64,000 nucleotides of DNA from the NCBI GenBank assembly GCA_018302815.1, contig JAGVZE010000011.1, positions 1-64,000 on the forward strand. The letters are read 5' to 3'. Shown here piece by piece: positions 42,910-51,499 of the stretch; position 1 is the stretch's first letter; each line of letters begins with the position of its first letter. The notes under the pieces were generated by a model that was not told the origin of the DNA, did not search any database, and saw only the letters and a program-made list of their open reading frames with translations. Source of the DNA: Candidatus Woesearchaeota archaeon (GTDB taxonomy: Archaea; Nanobdellota; Nanobdellia; Woesearchaeales; ARS49). The position numbers and the translations under genes are program-made.

Positions 42910-43806
42910 ATGGATGACGATCTGATTAAGAAGTTTATTGACGTTCAGCATGAGACTGAGCAGCTTCTTGATCAGGAGAAAATCTCAGAAGCAAAGCAAA
43001 AATATCTTCAGGTTCTTGATGCGTATCAGGCAATCGACAGAAGTTCTCTTGAGAAATATCATAAAGAGCTAGCGTACGATCAGGTAACTGCTCTTTTTAG
43101 GAAAGTAAATGATGCGAAGGAGAAGCTCAAGGTTCCTGTGAATCTTATAGTGGCTGCTGTGCTTATAATAGGGCTTAGCATAGCAGTGTTCCTCAACCCA
43201 AGTATAGTCGGCCTTATTGGTTTTGAGGACCTTGCACGTCAGCCTATCAATCTTACTTTGACTGAATCAGGAATCCATCAGTTCACTTTGAAAGATCGTC
43301 CGCTGACGCTTTGGGCGAGCGGTTCGTATACTGGAAAGGCGAAATTGTTCTTCAAGCAGGGAAATAAGCTTGAACTTTTGTTGGATACTGAATTATTGAA
43401 TAATGGTTCTTTCACTGATGTTTGTGAGGATACTTGTGAAGTGAATGCTGACGCGAACACGATAGAGCTGTTCGCTTCATTAGAGCCGGGCTCAAGGCTT
43501 GAGCTTTCTGAACTTACCTACAAAATAGAGCGAAAGACGAATTCTGCTCCTGCGTGGAAGGGTTCTTCGCGTTCTTTTAACGCGCAGGTCGCAAAACCTG
43601 TGACTATTGATTTGGCTGACTATTTTAGTGATGCTGAGAACGACCAATTGGTCTTTTTGAGCACAACTGCTGATGGTCTTGATGTTATGGTTCAGGAGAG
43701 CAAATTGACAATCACTGCAAAAGCCGCTGGCGATAAGCAAATAACTATTGTTGCATCAGACCTTGTAGAAGTCACAAGAGTTGGCGTTACGATATCCGTT
43801 CAATGA
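42910..43806 (+). CDS. membrane protein with helical cytoplasmic and cadherin-like outer part
   Basis: The 298-residue protein has a helical N-terminal part, one membrane helix (VAAVLIIGLSIAVFL at about 80-100) and an outer beta-rich region. The last 75 residues resemble a cadherin/Ig-like domain (KPVTIDLADYFSDAENDQLVFLS). I chose the ATG at 42910, which follows AGAGG. It is divergent from the GGDEF gene, with back-to-back TATA boxes at 42840-42875. Function unknown. Confidence 0.65.
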   Translation: MDDDLIKKFIDVQHETEQLLDQEKISEAKQKYLQVLDAYQAIDRSSLEKYHKELAYDQVTALFRKVNDAKEKLKVPVNLIVAAVLIIGLSIAVFLNPSIVGLIGFEDLARQPINLTLTESGIHQFTLKDRPLTLWASGSYTGKAKLFFKQGNKLELLLDTELLNNGSFTDVCEDTCEVNADANTIELFASLEPGSRLELSELTYKIERKTNSAPAWKGSSRSFNAQVAKPVTIDLADYFSDAENDQLVFLSTTADGLDVMVQESKLTITAKAAGDKQITIVASDLVEVTRVGVTISVQ

Positions 43807-43854
43807 TTTCTCTGAGCCGACATCTTTATATATACATATGTATATAGTAATTGT

Positions 43855-44067
43855 ATGGCAAGGATAATTAGTGTTTCGGACGATGTGTATGCGCATTTGA
43901 CCAAGCTCAAAGGTAAGGAAAGCTATTCAAAAGCTATCAGAGAACTTATCGCGACAAAGTCTAATAAAGAGCATATTCTGAATTTCTTTGGCAAAGGCGG
44001 AGTTGATGCGAAGAAAGTCAAGGAACTTGACGGGTCGTGGAGAAAATGGTCAGAAGAGTTTGCTTAG
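43855..44067 (+). CDS. VapB-type antitoxin
   Basis: The 70-residue protein begins MARIISVSDDVYAHLTKLKG and has GKESYSKAIRELI, typical of the archaeal VapB/DUF217 antitoxin family. It overlaps the PIN gene after it by 22 bases. A TATA-like TTTATATATAC lies about 25 bases before the ATG. Confidence 0.85.
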   Translation: MARIISVSDDVYAHLTKLKGKESYSKAIRELIATKSNKEHILNFFGKGGVDAKKVKELDGSWRKWSEEFA

Positions 44068-44438
44068 ACTCTAATGTTCTTATTGCGCTTCTCAATAAGG
44101 ACGAACCCACGCGAGAGTTGTTATCAACAATTGATGCTCAACTATTCACGACATCGATAGGAACATTTGAAGTTTGGTATGGACGCAAGAAATCGGAAGT
44201 CGTATTCGAATTATTGGAGTGGCTCGAAAAACTCGATTTTGACGACACATGCGCTCGAATAGCAGGAGATATCATGCGTGATTTGAAATCGAAAGGTAAG
44301 ATGATAGATATTAGGGATGCGTTTATTGCGGCAATATGCATTAAAAATGGCATAGAGCTTCTTACGTACAACACAAAACATTTTGAACGGCTTAATGAGT
44401 TCGGTCTTATTCTTGTTGATACTATTGGAAAGCGTTGA
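44046..44438 (+). CDS. PIN-domain toxin, VapC-like
   Basis: The 130-residue protein has the PIN residues Asp8 (CLDSNV), a Glu in SIGTFEVWYG, an Asp in IDIRDAFIAA and an Asn in LTYNTKHF at the end. It pairs with the antitoxin just upstream. I chose the ATG at 44046; a GTG nine bases earlier is possible. Ribonuclease activity is inferred from the family. Confidence 0.85.
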   Translation: MVRRVCLDSNVLIALLNKDEPTRELLSTIDAQLFTTSIGTFEVWYGRKKSEVVFELLEWLEKLDFDDTCARIAGDIMRDLKSKGKMIDIRDAFIAAICIKNGIELLTYNTKHFERLNEFGLILVDTIGKR

Positions 44439-44500
44439 TGGACAAGCGCTCTGCGAGCACCAAACATTTATAAATAATCTTCTTATGGTCTAAGTTGGGT

Positions 44501-46645
44501 ATGAAAAAGGGGCAATTGACGGTTTTCATTATTATAGGACTCGTTCTCATATTTATTATTGGGACTGTTCTTTACATGACTGGAAGGGAGGAGAGCACTG
44601 AACTTGCGCTTGGAAGGGCAAGGCTTCAAGAGCTTCCTGAAAAGATAGCTCCCGTAAGAGATAACGTCCACTCTTGCATACGACAGATAGCAACTGATGG
44701 CCTTAAGCGCCTTGGTGGCGGTGGCGGATACATTAACACTTCTGTTTTAAGCACAAATCCTGTTCTTCCAACTGAGGGCGAGGGTGTTTGGTTTACGCAG
44801 GCGGGGCCTGTGGCGCCGTATTGGTGGTATATGAAGGATAAGAACTCTTGCACGACTAATTGCAGGTTTGATTCAAAGCGTTTGCCGCTTACTAAAACTC
44901 AGGGTGCAAGGAGTATGGAATCTCAGCTTGAGGCGTTTATTGCAGGAGAGCTTGATTCGTGCGTCACAAGTTTCGCCCAATTCCCGGGTTGTTCTATTCA
45001 GATTGTGGGCGAACCTAAAGTTGAAGCTTCGCTTCAAGAGCAAGTAGTCATAACTGCGAATTATCCGCTTCGCATCACTTGCGAGGATCAATCTGTCGAT
45101 GTGGATGAATATTTTGTAAATATCGATCTTAATCTCAAAGATGTGTACGAGCTTGCTACTAACATTACGAATCTTCAAATAGAACATGGGATTCTTGAAC
45201 AGGCAACTGATACTATTATAGAGACTTACAGTGGTGTTGATTCAGACCGTTTGCCGCCTGTTCGCGCGCTTGATTTTGGCCCTCCTTCGCCTGGAACTTT
45301 CTGGCTCAAGTTTGAAGTGAAGAATAGGCTTTCAAGGTTGCTCGCGTCTCACATTCCGTTGATTCAGGTGCTTGGCGTTCGCAATTACGAGTTTGTGTCC
45401 GCTCCTGCGGGCGTGCGTGATTCTGAATTGTTCGAGCTTGTGTACAATCGTCAATTCTTGATTCCGCTCAATAAGTCGTACCCTCGGCTCGAGGCAAGAT
45501 TCGCGTATCTTCCGAATTGGGAGCCGTATTTCGATCTTAATTGCGCGGGCCAGCTTTGCCAGGCCGATTCAGGAACGAGTTTCTTCCTGATACCTTTCTC
45601 TCTTAACAGGTATGAGTTCGCGTATGATGTGAGTTATCCTGTTCTTGTGGAGATAAAAGATCCTGATGCGTTGAGTGGACAAGGGTACTCGTTCAGATTC
45701 TTTCTTGAGGAGAATTTACGCAACAGTGAGCGATTCACTTCAACTACGCAGCTTTCTTCAGTTCCATCTATGAACATAACTCCTTCGATTTTCTGCGATC
45801 CCGCTCAGCGTTCTTCGGGTGAAATGCAGGTTTTTGTGAAGGATGGCGAGACTTTGCGAGGGGTTGATGACGCCAGTGTGAGTTTCATTTGCGGCGATGA
45901 TAACTGTAATCTTGGAAAAAGTCGCAATGGCACGTTCCTTTCAAGGTTCCCTCGATGTGTTGGTGGCACTATTCGCGTGACAAAACCGGGTTATGTTTCG
46001 CATTCTTCTTTGCTTGATACTTTTATCGAGCGTGGTCGAAATATGACTTTAACTCTTGAGCCTATTCGAACTGTCAAGGTTTCAGTCAAAGACTTGGCCA
46101 TATCTAAAGAATCTAAGCACGCTCCATGGAAGTTTGAAGAGGCGTCAGGCGCGCTTCGCCCTCCTGCTGTTCAAGAGACGATCATAATGATGCAGCGCAT
46201 CATCCAACCATACGAAGAGCAGTATAGCACTGTTGCTAGCGTGAAAGGCGCTCAGGTTGTTGATATGGATATTATTCCGGGCAAATATTCGATTAGCATC
46301 ATAAGCCTGTTAAAACCTGACGAGGACCTTATTTTCCCGCCCGATAGGCGATGCATCAAGATTAAGAAGATATTGGGTTCAGATGAGAAATGTCAGATGG
46401 TGCCCGAAGACCCTATTATTTTCAACGCGACAAAGCCGTTCCCATACGGTCAGCTGGAGTTTGAAAAGACGTTCAATAGCGATGAATTGCGCGGAGCAAA
46501 AGAGATAGAATTCCGCTTGTTCACTCTTGCGATAGATAAAGTGAAAGAGGAAGACAGAATAGTTGAAGATTTAAGCGAGCTCTCAAAGCTGGAATTGTAT
46601 AAGGAAAGTTCAGAGGTGTTGTACTGGCCGGTGGTCAAGAGATGA
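44501..46645 (+). CDS. class III-signal surface protein, long form
   Basis: The 714-residue protein starts MKKGQLTVFIIIGLVLIFI, a class III-like signal typical of archaeal pilin-like proteins, then has an outer part rich in Cys and Pro. It is related to the shorter protein at 60895-61803 (the VHSCIRQIATDGL and GGYIN regions). I chose the ATG at 44501 because TTTATAAAT lies about 30 bases before it; the TTG at 44495 is less likely. It overlaps the next gene by four bases, so both are made together. Confidence 0.7.
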   Translation: MKKGQLTVFIIIGLVLIFIIGTVLYMTGREESTELALGRARLQELPEKIAPVRDNVHSCIRQIATDGLKRLGGGGGYINTSVLSTNPVLPTEGEGVWFTQAGPVAPYWWYMKDKNSCTTNCRFDSKRLPLTKTQGARSMESQLEAFIAGELDSCVTSFAQFPGCSIQIVGEPKVEASLQEQVVITANYPLRITCEDQSVDVDEYFVNIDLNLKDVYELATNITNLQIEHGILEQATDTIIETYSGVDSDRLPPVRALDFGPPSPGTFWLKFEVKNRLSRLLASHIPLIQVLGVRNYEFVSAPAGVRDSELFELVYNRQFLIPLNKSYPRLEARFAYLPNWEPYFDLNCAGQLCQADSGTSFFLIPFSLNRYEFAYDVSYPVLVEIKDPDALSGQGYSFRFFLEENLRNSERFTSTTQLSSVPSMNITPSIFCDPAQRSSGEMQVFVKDGETLRGVDDASVSFICGDDNCNLGKSRNGTFLSRFPRCVGGTIRVTKPGYVSHSSLLDTFIERGRNMTLTLEPIRTVKVSVKDLAISKESKHAPWKFEEASGALRPPAVQETIIMMQRIIQPYEEQYSTVASVKGAQVVDMDIIPGKYSISIISLLKPDEDLIFPPDRRCIKIKKILGSDEKCQMVPEDPIIFNATKPFPYGQLEFEKTFNSDELRGAKEIEFRLFTLAIDKVKEEDRIVEDLSELSKLELYKESSEVLYWPVVKR

Positions 46646-49600
46646 GAAAGCTCCAGTTGATTTCAATCATCATGTTGTCTTTGATAATTAGCCTTCCGAT
46701 AGTTTCAGCGCAAGAGCTTAGCCTTGTGCGTTACGGCGGTAAGGACGCGGCGAATGGCTATTCGCGGCTTCGTGATGAATTGATTGTTGAAGCTGTGGCG
46801 AGCATTCCGCAGGAGCAGATTATTGATCAAGAGCAGGTGAGGTTCTATATTGGTGAATCATATGCGTTCTTTGATAACTGCACTAAAGAAGCGAATTCTT
46901 CGAGGCACCGCTGTGTTTTCAGAGAGCCGGAATTTGAGTCGTACGAACCGATAGATTTCCAAGTGCGTCTTTTCAACGATGATGGACGAGAACTGCTGGT
47001 AAGGCCGGCAAGAATCGTTCCTGATAACATTCCACCGGTAGTTAATAACGCGACAGTCGAGCCTGCAGTAACTAATGGTGACGTGCAAGTCGTGTATCGT
47101 GTTGCGGAATTCGCGCTTGACCCTGCGAATCAAGAGTCTTGTTCGGGAATCAAGGACGTTGCAGTCACGCTTAATGGGCGTTCTGTGGCATCCGATACTG
47201 GACGTATTGGTCTTTGCGCGAAGGAGAATAGTCTTGCTATTGTATTGAACGAGTCCGGTTCTGTTTGCGTTAGCGCTTCTGATTTCGCAGGTCACAGAAG
47301 TTCTCCTGTTTGCAGAAGAGTTCGTGTGGATAAGCTTCCTCCAGTCATAGAAAGCGCGATAGTTATTGACACTGCGGGTTTGCCCTTGACGCATATTAAA
47401 ACTGGTGAAGAGCTTATAGGTTCTCTTTCAGTTGGAATTACGGATGATGGCGAGATTGATGCGCGAACTGTGAGCGCGCAGTTGAGCGGTTTGAGTAAAG
47501 GGCTTGGTGAAGCTGCGCCTAACACTGTTGATGGCTCGACTTTTGTTTGGACAGGAATTCCTGTTACAGAGACGACTGGCTGTAAAGTTTCTATCACAGC
47601 GTCAGATTCGCTTGGAAACAGTGCTTCAAGAGAATTCCCGTGCGCGATAGGTATCGATAATACTGCTCCTTCGATTAAAGGAATAGTTAGTTCGAAATCG
47701 CGCGATGGAGTGCCTTTGCTTAATTCGGGAGAAGTTCTTGTTGTCGAGTTTGAGGATTTAGATGATGCGAGAAAAGAGGGAATTGGTCTTGGCGCAAGAA
47801 GGGCGTTCCTTGATTTGAGCGCTCTTGGTATGCGTTCAGCTGAGCGTCCTATGGGCTGCGCGCAAAGAGGTTTTTTTTGGCAGTGCAGTTATGCTTTGAA
47901 TCCGTCAGCGAATGTAGCGGAAGGCAAGTATAAGGTAAAAGTTACTGCTGCTGACAACTCAGGCAATGCGGTTGAAGGAGAGATTGAGTTCTTTTACGAC
48001 AACACTCCTCCTGAGCCTGCCCGTATTATGAATTTGACTATTTTCAGAGGAAGTACGGGTCAAAGAGCGGCGCAGGGCGCAATTGAGGGAGATTTCATAC
48101 AAGCGTACGTTCGTTCGAAAGGTTTCATAAAAGCGGAAGTTGACGCGAGCCAGATTGGAGGGGACGAGGATTCTTCTTCCAAGTTCTGCACGGCTCCTGA
48201 TGGCGAGCCTGCTGATTGCACAACTGATGAATGTGATTGTTTCTTTGAACAGCAGGTTCTTTTGAGCGGTCCGTATGATGCGGAATTGACGTTCAAGGTA
48301 TTCGATGACGCGGGGAATGCTGCGCAGAATGCGACCGTTGTTGAAGTGTATGGCATTGAAAATCAGACTCGTCCTCGTTATTGGACGCCTGAGGTAACTT
48401 GCACACCTTCACTTATAGATAGGTCTGTTGCGAGCAAAATCAACCAGTACGTATCTTGCCGCGTGCACTTGGAGTCTGCTGTTGCCAATATAGCTCCTTT
48501 TTCGATAAAAGGTCCTGATGAGCCTTCACAGTGTTCAGGCGATGCTGCGATAAACGTGAACGATATTTCGGTGACCAATGACTTTGAAGGCAGCCGCGAC
48601 CCGTTCCTTTTCATCAAGCTTGAAGCCAAGGATTACTATGTGAATAAACTGAACTTCACCTGTCCGATTTCCATCATCACCAAGCGAACGGTTGGGCAGA
48701 AGAAGTTCTTGACTCCTCAGCCTCAGATAGTCCAAGCGAACATATCTGTTGAGTTTTACAATGAGCCGTTGCGCGATATGTATTCGAATATCGATAGGCA
48801 AATTGAGAAGGCGATGAGCGACGGATTGGCGTCTCAGAAATGGCTCGGTGATTTGAGAAAGTTCTTGCATTTTGCGGACGTTATTTGCCAGATTAAGGGC
48901 ATCATCACAACCCTGGTTAATACACTCTTTAGCGTGGCCGTACTATTTGGTATTGCATCAACTACTAATCCCGTTACAGGGGCTGTTCTAACAGGCCCAT
49001 ATGCTGCTGCGTGTACGAGCGAAGAAGTCACTGCTGAAACTTACGCAGGGGTTATCGAATTCCTTGACGTTCTTTGCTCTTTTGTGAATTGCAATGCATC
49101 CATGGGTGGCAAAGGTTCATGGAACGTTCCTGGAGTTGGCGGTGGAGGAACGCCGTATTGCGAGAAGTTCCAAGAGATTCTTGCTTTATTTCCTGGTGCG
49201 GGCTGGATGGTTGAGCAGGCCGGAGAGGCTGTGCCTGTCGATCCTAATAACCCGGGTGGCGCACAGAGGCTTACTGGTGCATTTAACATAAAAGATTCAC
49301 TGTTGTGGAGCACAATATGTCTTTGCCTGCCCGGAATAGTGTATAATCTTGAGAAGTTACGACAAGTCCATTGTTTCAAAGCGGTATGCCTGCACGACCA
49401 GGTAAAAGAAGAAGGTTACCCTGTGAGTTATTGCAATGAAATGTATGGATTCTTGCAGTGTCAGTTCATTGTTGGGCAGATTTTCGCGGCGATTCCATTC
49501 GCTGCGTTTTTCGATAAGATAATCAATTTTATAACTACCATAATCACGGATCCGGTCGCGGCGTTCACTCTTGGAATCGGAGCGGTGTGTGAATACGCAT

Positions 49601-50196
49601 GTCAGCTTACTGGAACCGCAGGCGTTGGCATTTACATCGGTTGTGCAGTATTGAAAGTCACTGCGACTGCATCAGAAGCAATTGCGTCAGTCACCCACAT
49701 GACCAAGACCAAGGGCTATTTCAGCAATCCTGGTGGCGATCAATACTGTAAACGAATGGAGAAGATAGAGAAGGAGTATAAGAAGCAAAAAGAAGGAGGT
49801 TCTGGTTCGTCTGATTCAAATTCAGCATATCCGGATTCATCTTCGAGCGGTTCATCCTCAAGTTCTGCTTCATCATCTTCAGAGACTTCAAGTTCTTCTG
49901 CATCGAGTTCAGCGTCTTCACAACCTGCAGCTCAAACGGTGGAGATTCCTATACAAAGTTTCGCGTTTAGCAGAAGTACTGTCAGGGTGAACGCAGGAGA
50001 TACTGTTCGTTGGGTCAATCAAGACAGCGCTCCGCACACAGCCACTAGCACTGGCGGTCCGGGTTCATTTGATACTGGAACAATCTCTGCTGGTTCAAGC
50101 AAGACCGCGAGGCTCACAACTCCGGGAACGTACACTTACCAGTGCAACATCCATCCGTCAATGCAAGGAACGATAATAGTGGAGGGCGCGTCGTGA
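46642..50196 (+). CDS. large exported protein ending in a cupredoxin domain
   Basis: The 1184-residue protein has an N-terminal signal ending VSAQ, then several Ig-like beta domains to about residue 690. A Cys-rich part with hydrophobic segments follows (about 690-1040). Then come a Ser-rich linker (about 1055-1095) and a C-terminal cupredoxin domain with ligands in SAPHTATS and QCNIHPSMQG (His, Cys, His, Met). So copper or electron transfer at the surface is plausible. The last 189 bases occur again at 51311-51499. Confidence 0.75.
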   Translation: MRKLQLISIIMLSLIISLPIVSAQELSLVRYGGKDAANGYSRLRDELIVEAVASIPQEQIIDQEQVRFYIGESYAFFDNCTKEANSSRHRCVFREPEFESYEPIDFQVRLFNDDGRELLVRPARIVPDNIPPVVNNATVEPAVTNGDVQVVYRVAEFALDPANQESCSGIKDVAVTLNGRSVASDTGRIGLCAKENSLAIVLNESGSVCVSASDFAGHRSSPVCRRVRVDKLPPVIESAIVIDTAGLPLTHIKTGEELIGSLSVGITDDGEIDARTVSAQLSGLSKGLGEAAPNTVDGSTFVWTGIPVTETTGCKVSITASDSLGNSASREFPCAIGIDNTAPSIKGIVSSKSRDGVPLLNSGEVLVVEFEDLDDARKEGIGLGARRAFLDLSALGMRSAERPMGCAQRGFFWQCSYALNPSANVAEGKYKVKVTAADNSGNAVEGEIEFFYDNTPPEPARIMNLTIFRGSTGQRAAQGAIEGDFIQAYVRSKGFIKAEVDASQIGGDEDSSSKFCTAPDGEPADCTTDECDCFFEQQVLLSGPYDAELTFKVFDDAGNAAQNATVVEVYGIENQTRPRYWTPEVTCTPSLIDRSVASKINQYVSCRVHLESAVANIAPFSIKGPDEPSQCSGDAAINVNDISVTNDFEGSRDPFLFIKLEAKDYYVNKLNFTCPISIITKRTVGQKKFLTPQPQIVQANISVEFYNEPLRDMYSNIDRQIEKAMSDGLASQKWLGDLRKFLHFADVICQIKGIITTLVNTLFSVAVLFGIASTTNPVTGAVLTGPYAAACTSEEVTAETYAGVIEFLDVLCSFVNCNASMGGKGSWNVPGVGGGGTPYCEKFQEILALFPGAGWMVEQAGEAVPVDPNNPGGAQRLTGAFNIKDSLLWSTICLCLPGIVYNLEKLRQVHCFKAVCLHDQVKEEGYPVSYCNEMYGFLQCQFIVGQIFAAIPFAAFFDKIINFITTIITDPVAAFTLGIGAVCEYACQLTGTAGVGIYIGCAVLKVTATASEAIASVTHMTKTKGYFSNPGGDQYCKRMEKIEKEYKKQKEGGSGSSDSNSAYPDSSSSGSSSSSASSSSETSSSSASSSASSQPAAQTVEIPIQSFAFSRSTVRVNAGDTVRWVNQDSAPHTATSTGGPGSFDTGTISAGSSKTARLTTPGTYTYQCNIHPSMQGTIIVEGAS
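50008..50196 (+). repeat. duplicated cupredoxin tail, copy 1
   Basis: This 189-base stretch, from CGTTGG to the TGA, is repeated at 51311-51499. About 18 positions differ, nearly all silent, so both copies have drifted under protein-level constraint since the duplication. Confidence 0.85.
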
Positions 50197-50289
50197 GCGG
50201 AGTTGAAACGCAAAGCGTGCCCGCATTCAGTTCCAGCAGGGCCGACAAGCGCAAGGAATATAAACTTAAGTTGACACGTAAAAACTAAA

Positions 50290-50832
50290 ATGGACACGTA
50301 TAAACAAAAGTTTACACGATTGCAGAACGAAATATTCGCTCTGTTATGTGTGAGAACTGGAACGGTCTTGAATCAGAGGGAAATAGCGAAGCTGTTGCAT
50401 GTTTCGCCGACCGCGGTCGCAAAGGCGCTTCCTGTTATTGAAAAAGACGGCTTGTTGAAGGTAAGGAAAGACAAAAAGATGAATCTTGCCAAGGTAGAGC
50501 TGAATAGGGAGAATCCACGGGCTATCGCTTTCAAGCGAGTGGAGAATCTGAGGAATCTGTATGAAACTGGGCTGGTAGAGTTCATAGAAGAGCGTTTCCC
50601 CGGGTGCGCAGTCATGCTTTTTGGAAGTTATTCCAAAGGCGAGGACACGCAAAAATCAGATATAGACATAGCAGTTATTGGTTCAAAAACAAAAGCGGTC
50701 GATCTTACAAAATACGAGACATTGCTTGAACGGAAAATATATCTTCATTTTTATGAAAACCTCAACATCAACAAAAATCTCAAAACGAATATCATTAATG
50801 GAATACCCTTGTCGGGGATGGTTGAACTATGA
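50290..50832 (+). CDS. HTH plus minimal nucleotidyltransferase (MNT-type)
   Basis: The 180-residue protein has an N-terminal winged helix (LNQREIAKLLHVSPTAVAK) and a C-terminal nucleotidyltransferase with GSYSKGEDTQKSDIDIAV (GSxxxG and DxD). MNT proteins are the antitoxin partner of HEPN toxins. The HEPN gene follows with a four-base overlap. The start region has CGTATAAAC-AAAA-GTTTACACG, an inverted repeat spanning codons 2-9, likely its own operator. The pair interrupts the surface operon. Confidence 0.8.
   Translation: MDTYKQKFTRLQNEIFALLCVRTGTVLNQREIAKLLHVSPTAVAKALPVIEKDGLLKVRKDKKMNLAKVELNRENPRAIAFKRVENLRNLYETGLVEFIEERFPGCAVMLFGSYSKGEDTQKSDIDIAVIGSKTKAVDLTKYETLLERKIYLHFYENLNINKNLKTNIINGIPLSGMVEL
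50295..50312. repeat. 18-base sequence at the MNT operator, inverted copy downstream
   Basis: CACGTATAAACAAAAGTT at 50295-50312 reappears as its reverse complement AACTTTTGTTTATACGTG at 54797-54814. Related CACGTA blocks are nearby in both places. Confidence 0.6.
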
Positions 50833-51290
50833 GGCTGCTCAAAACATTTGAGGAGTTTCTTAGTGAAGGCATTGCTGGTAAAAGGACTGCGGACAAAGCG
50901 AGAGCTGAGTCGCTCGTATCTGAAGCAAAGAAACGCAAGAAATTCTTGGACGAGCTTTCTGCTAAAATAAAGGTCTCAGATGAAAATGCGAACTACTTCA
51001 TAGAGAATTGCTACGATGCGTTGATTGAGCTTATTCGTGCAAAACTGCTCAAAGACGGGTATAAATCATCCGGCGAAGGAGCGCATGAAGCGGAAGTATC
51101 TTATTTAAGAAAATTAGGATTTGAGGAAAAAGATGTTTTGTTCATGAACGATTTGCGCTATTTTAGGAACGGAATACTGTATTACGGCAAAAGCTTTGAT
51201 AGTGATTACGCCGATAAAGCACTGGAATTCCTGAAGAAGAACTTCGACCGGCTGCTGAAGATAAACCAATCACAAGAGGGTTCAAAGTGA
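50829..51290 (+). CDS. HEPN-type partner of the nucleotidyltransferase
   Basis: The 153-residue helical protein has LRYFRNGILYYGK near residue 110: the RN start of the HEPN motif is present but the final His reads Tyr, as in many archaeal HEPN partners of MNT proteins. The gene overlaps the MNT gene by four bases. Catalysis by the usual RxxxxH is therefore doubtful. The next frame (51287) overlaps its stop. Confidence 0.75.
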   Translation: MRLLKTFEEFLSEGIAGKRTADKARAESLVSEAKKRKKFLDELSAKIKVSDENANYFIENCYDALIELIRAKLLKDGYKSSGEGAHEAEVSYLRKLGFEEKDVLFMNDLRYFRNGILYYGKSFDSDYADKALEFLKKNFDRLLKINQSQEGSK

Positions 51291-51499
51291 AGATAAAATC
51301 ACAATGCCTCCGTTGGATCAACCAAGACAGCGCTCCTCACACAGCCACTAGCACTGGCGGTCCGGGTTCATTTGATACTGGAACAATATCTGCCGGTTCG
51401 AGCAAGACTGCTCGCCTAACAACGCCCGGAACGTACACTTACCAGTGCAACATCCATCCGTCAATGCAAGGAACGATAGTCGTGGAGGGAGCGCAGTGA
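51287..51499 (+). pseudogene. partial cupredoxin gene, duplicate tail
   Basis: The frame starts at GTG 51287 and, after ten unrelated codons, continues into copy 2 of the cupredoxin tail (51311-51499). It keeps the His, Cys, His and Met ligands but has lost the signal, linker and first strands of the domain. It ends with TGA overlapping the GTG of the next secreted-protein gene (51496). It looks like the original 3' end of the surface gene, left behind when the MNT/HEPN pair was inserted. Confidence 0.7.
51311..51499 (+). repeat. duplicated cupredoxin tail, copy 2
   Basis: This is the second copy of the stretch at 50008-50196, same length and ending at the same TGA. The GTG start of the following gene overlaps it. 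So this copy keeps the ancestral operon junction and copy 1 does not. Confidence 0.85.
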
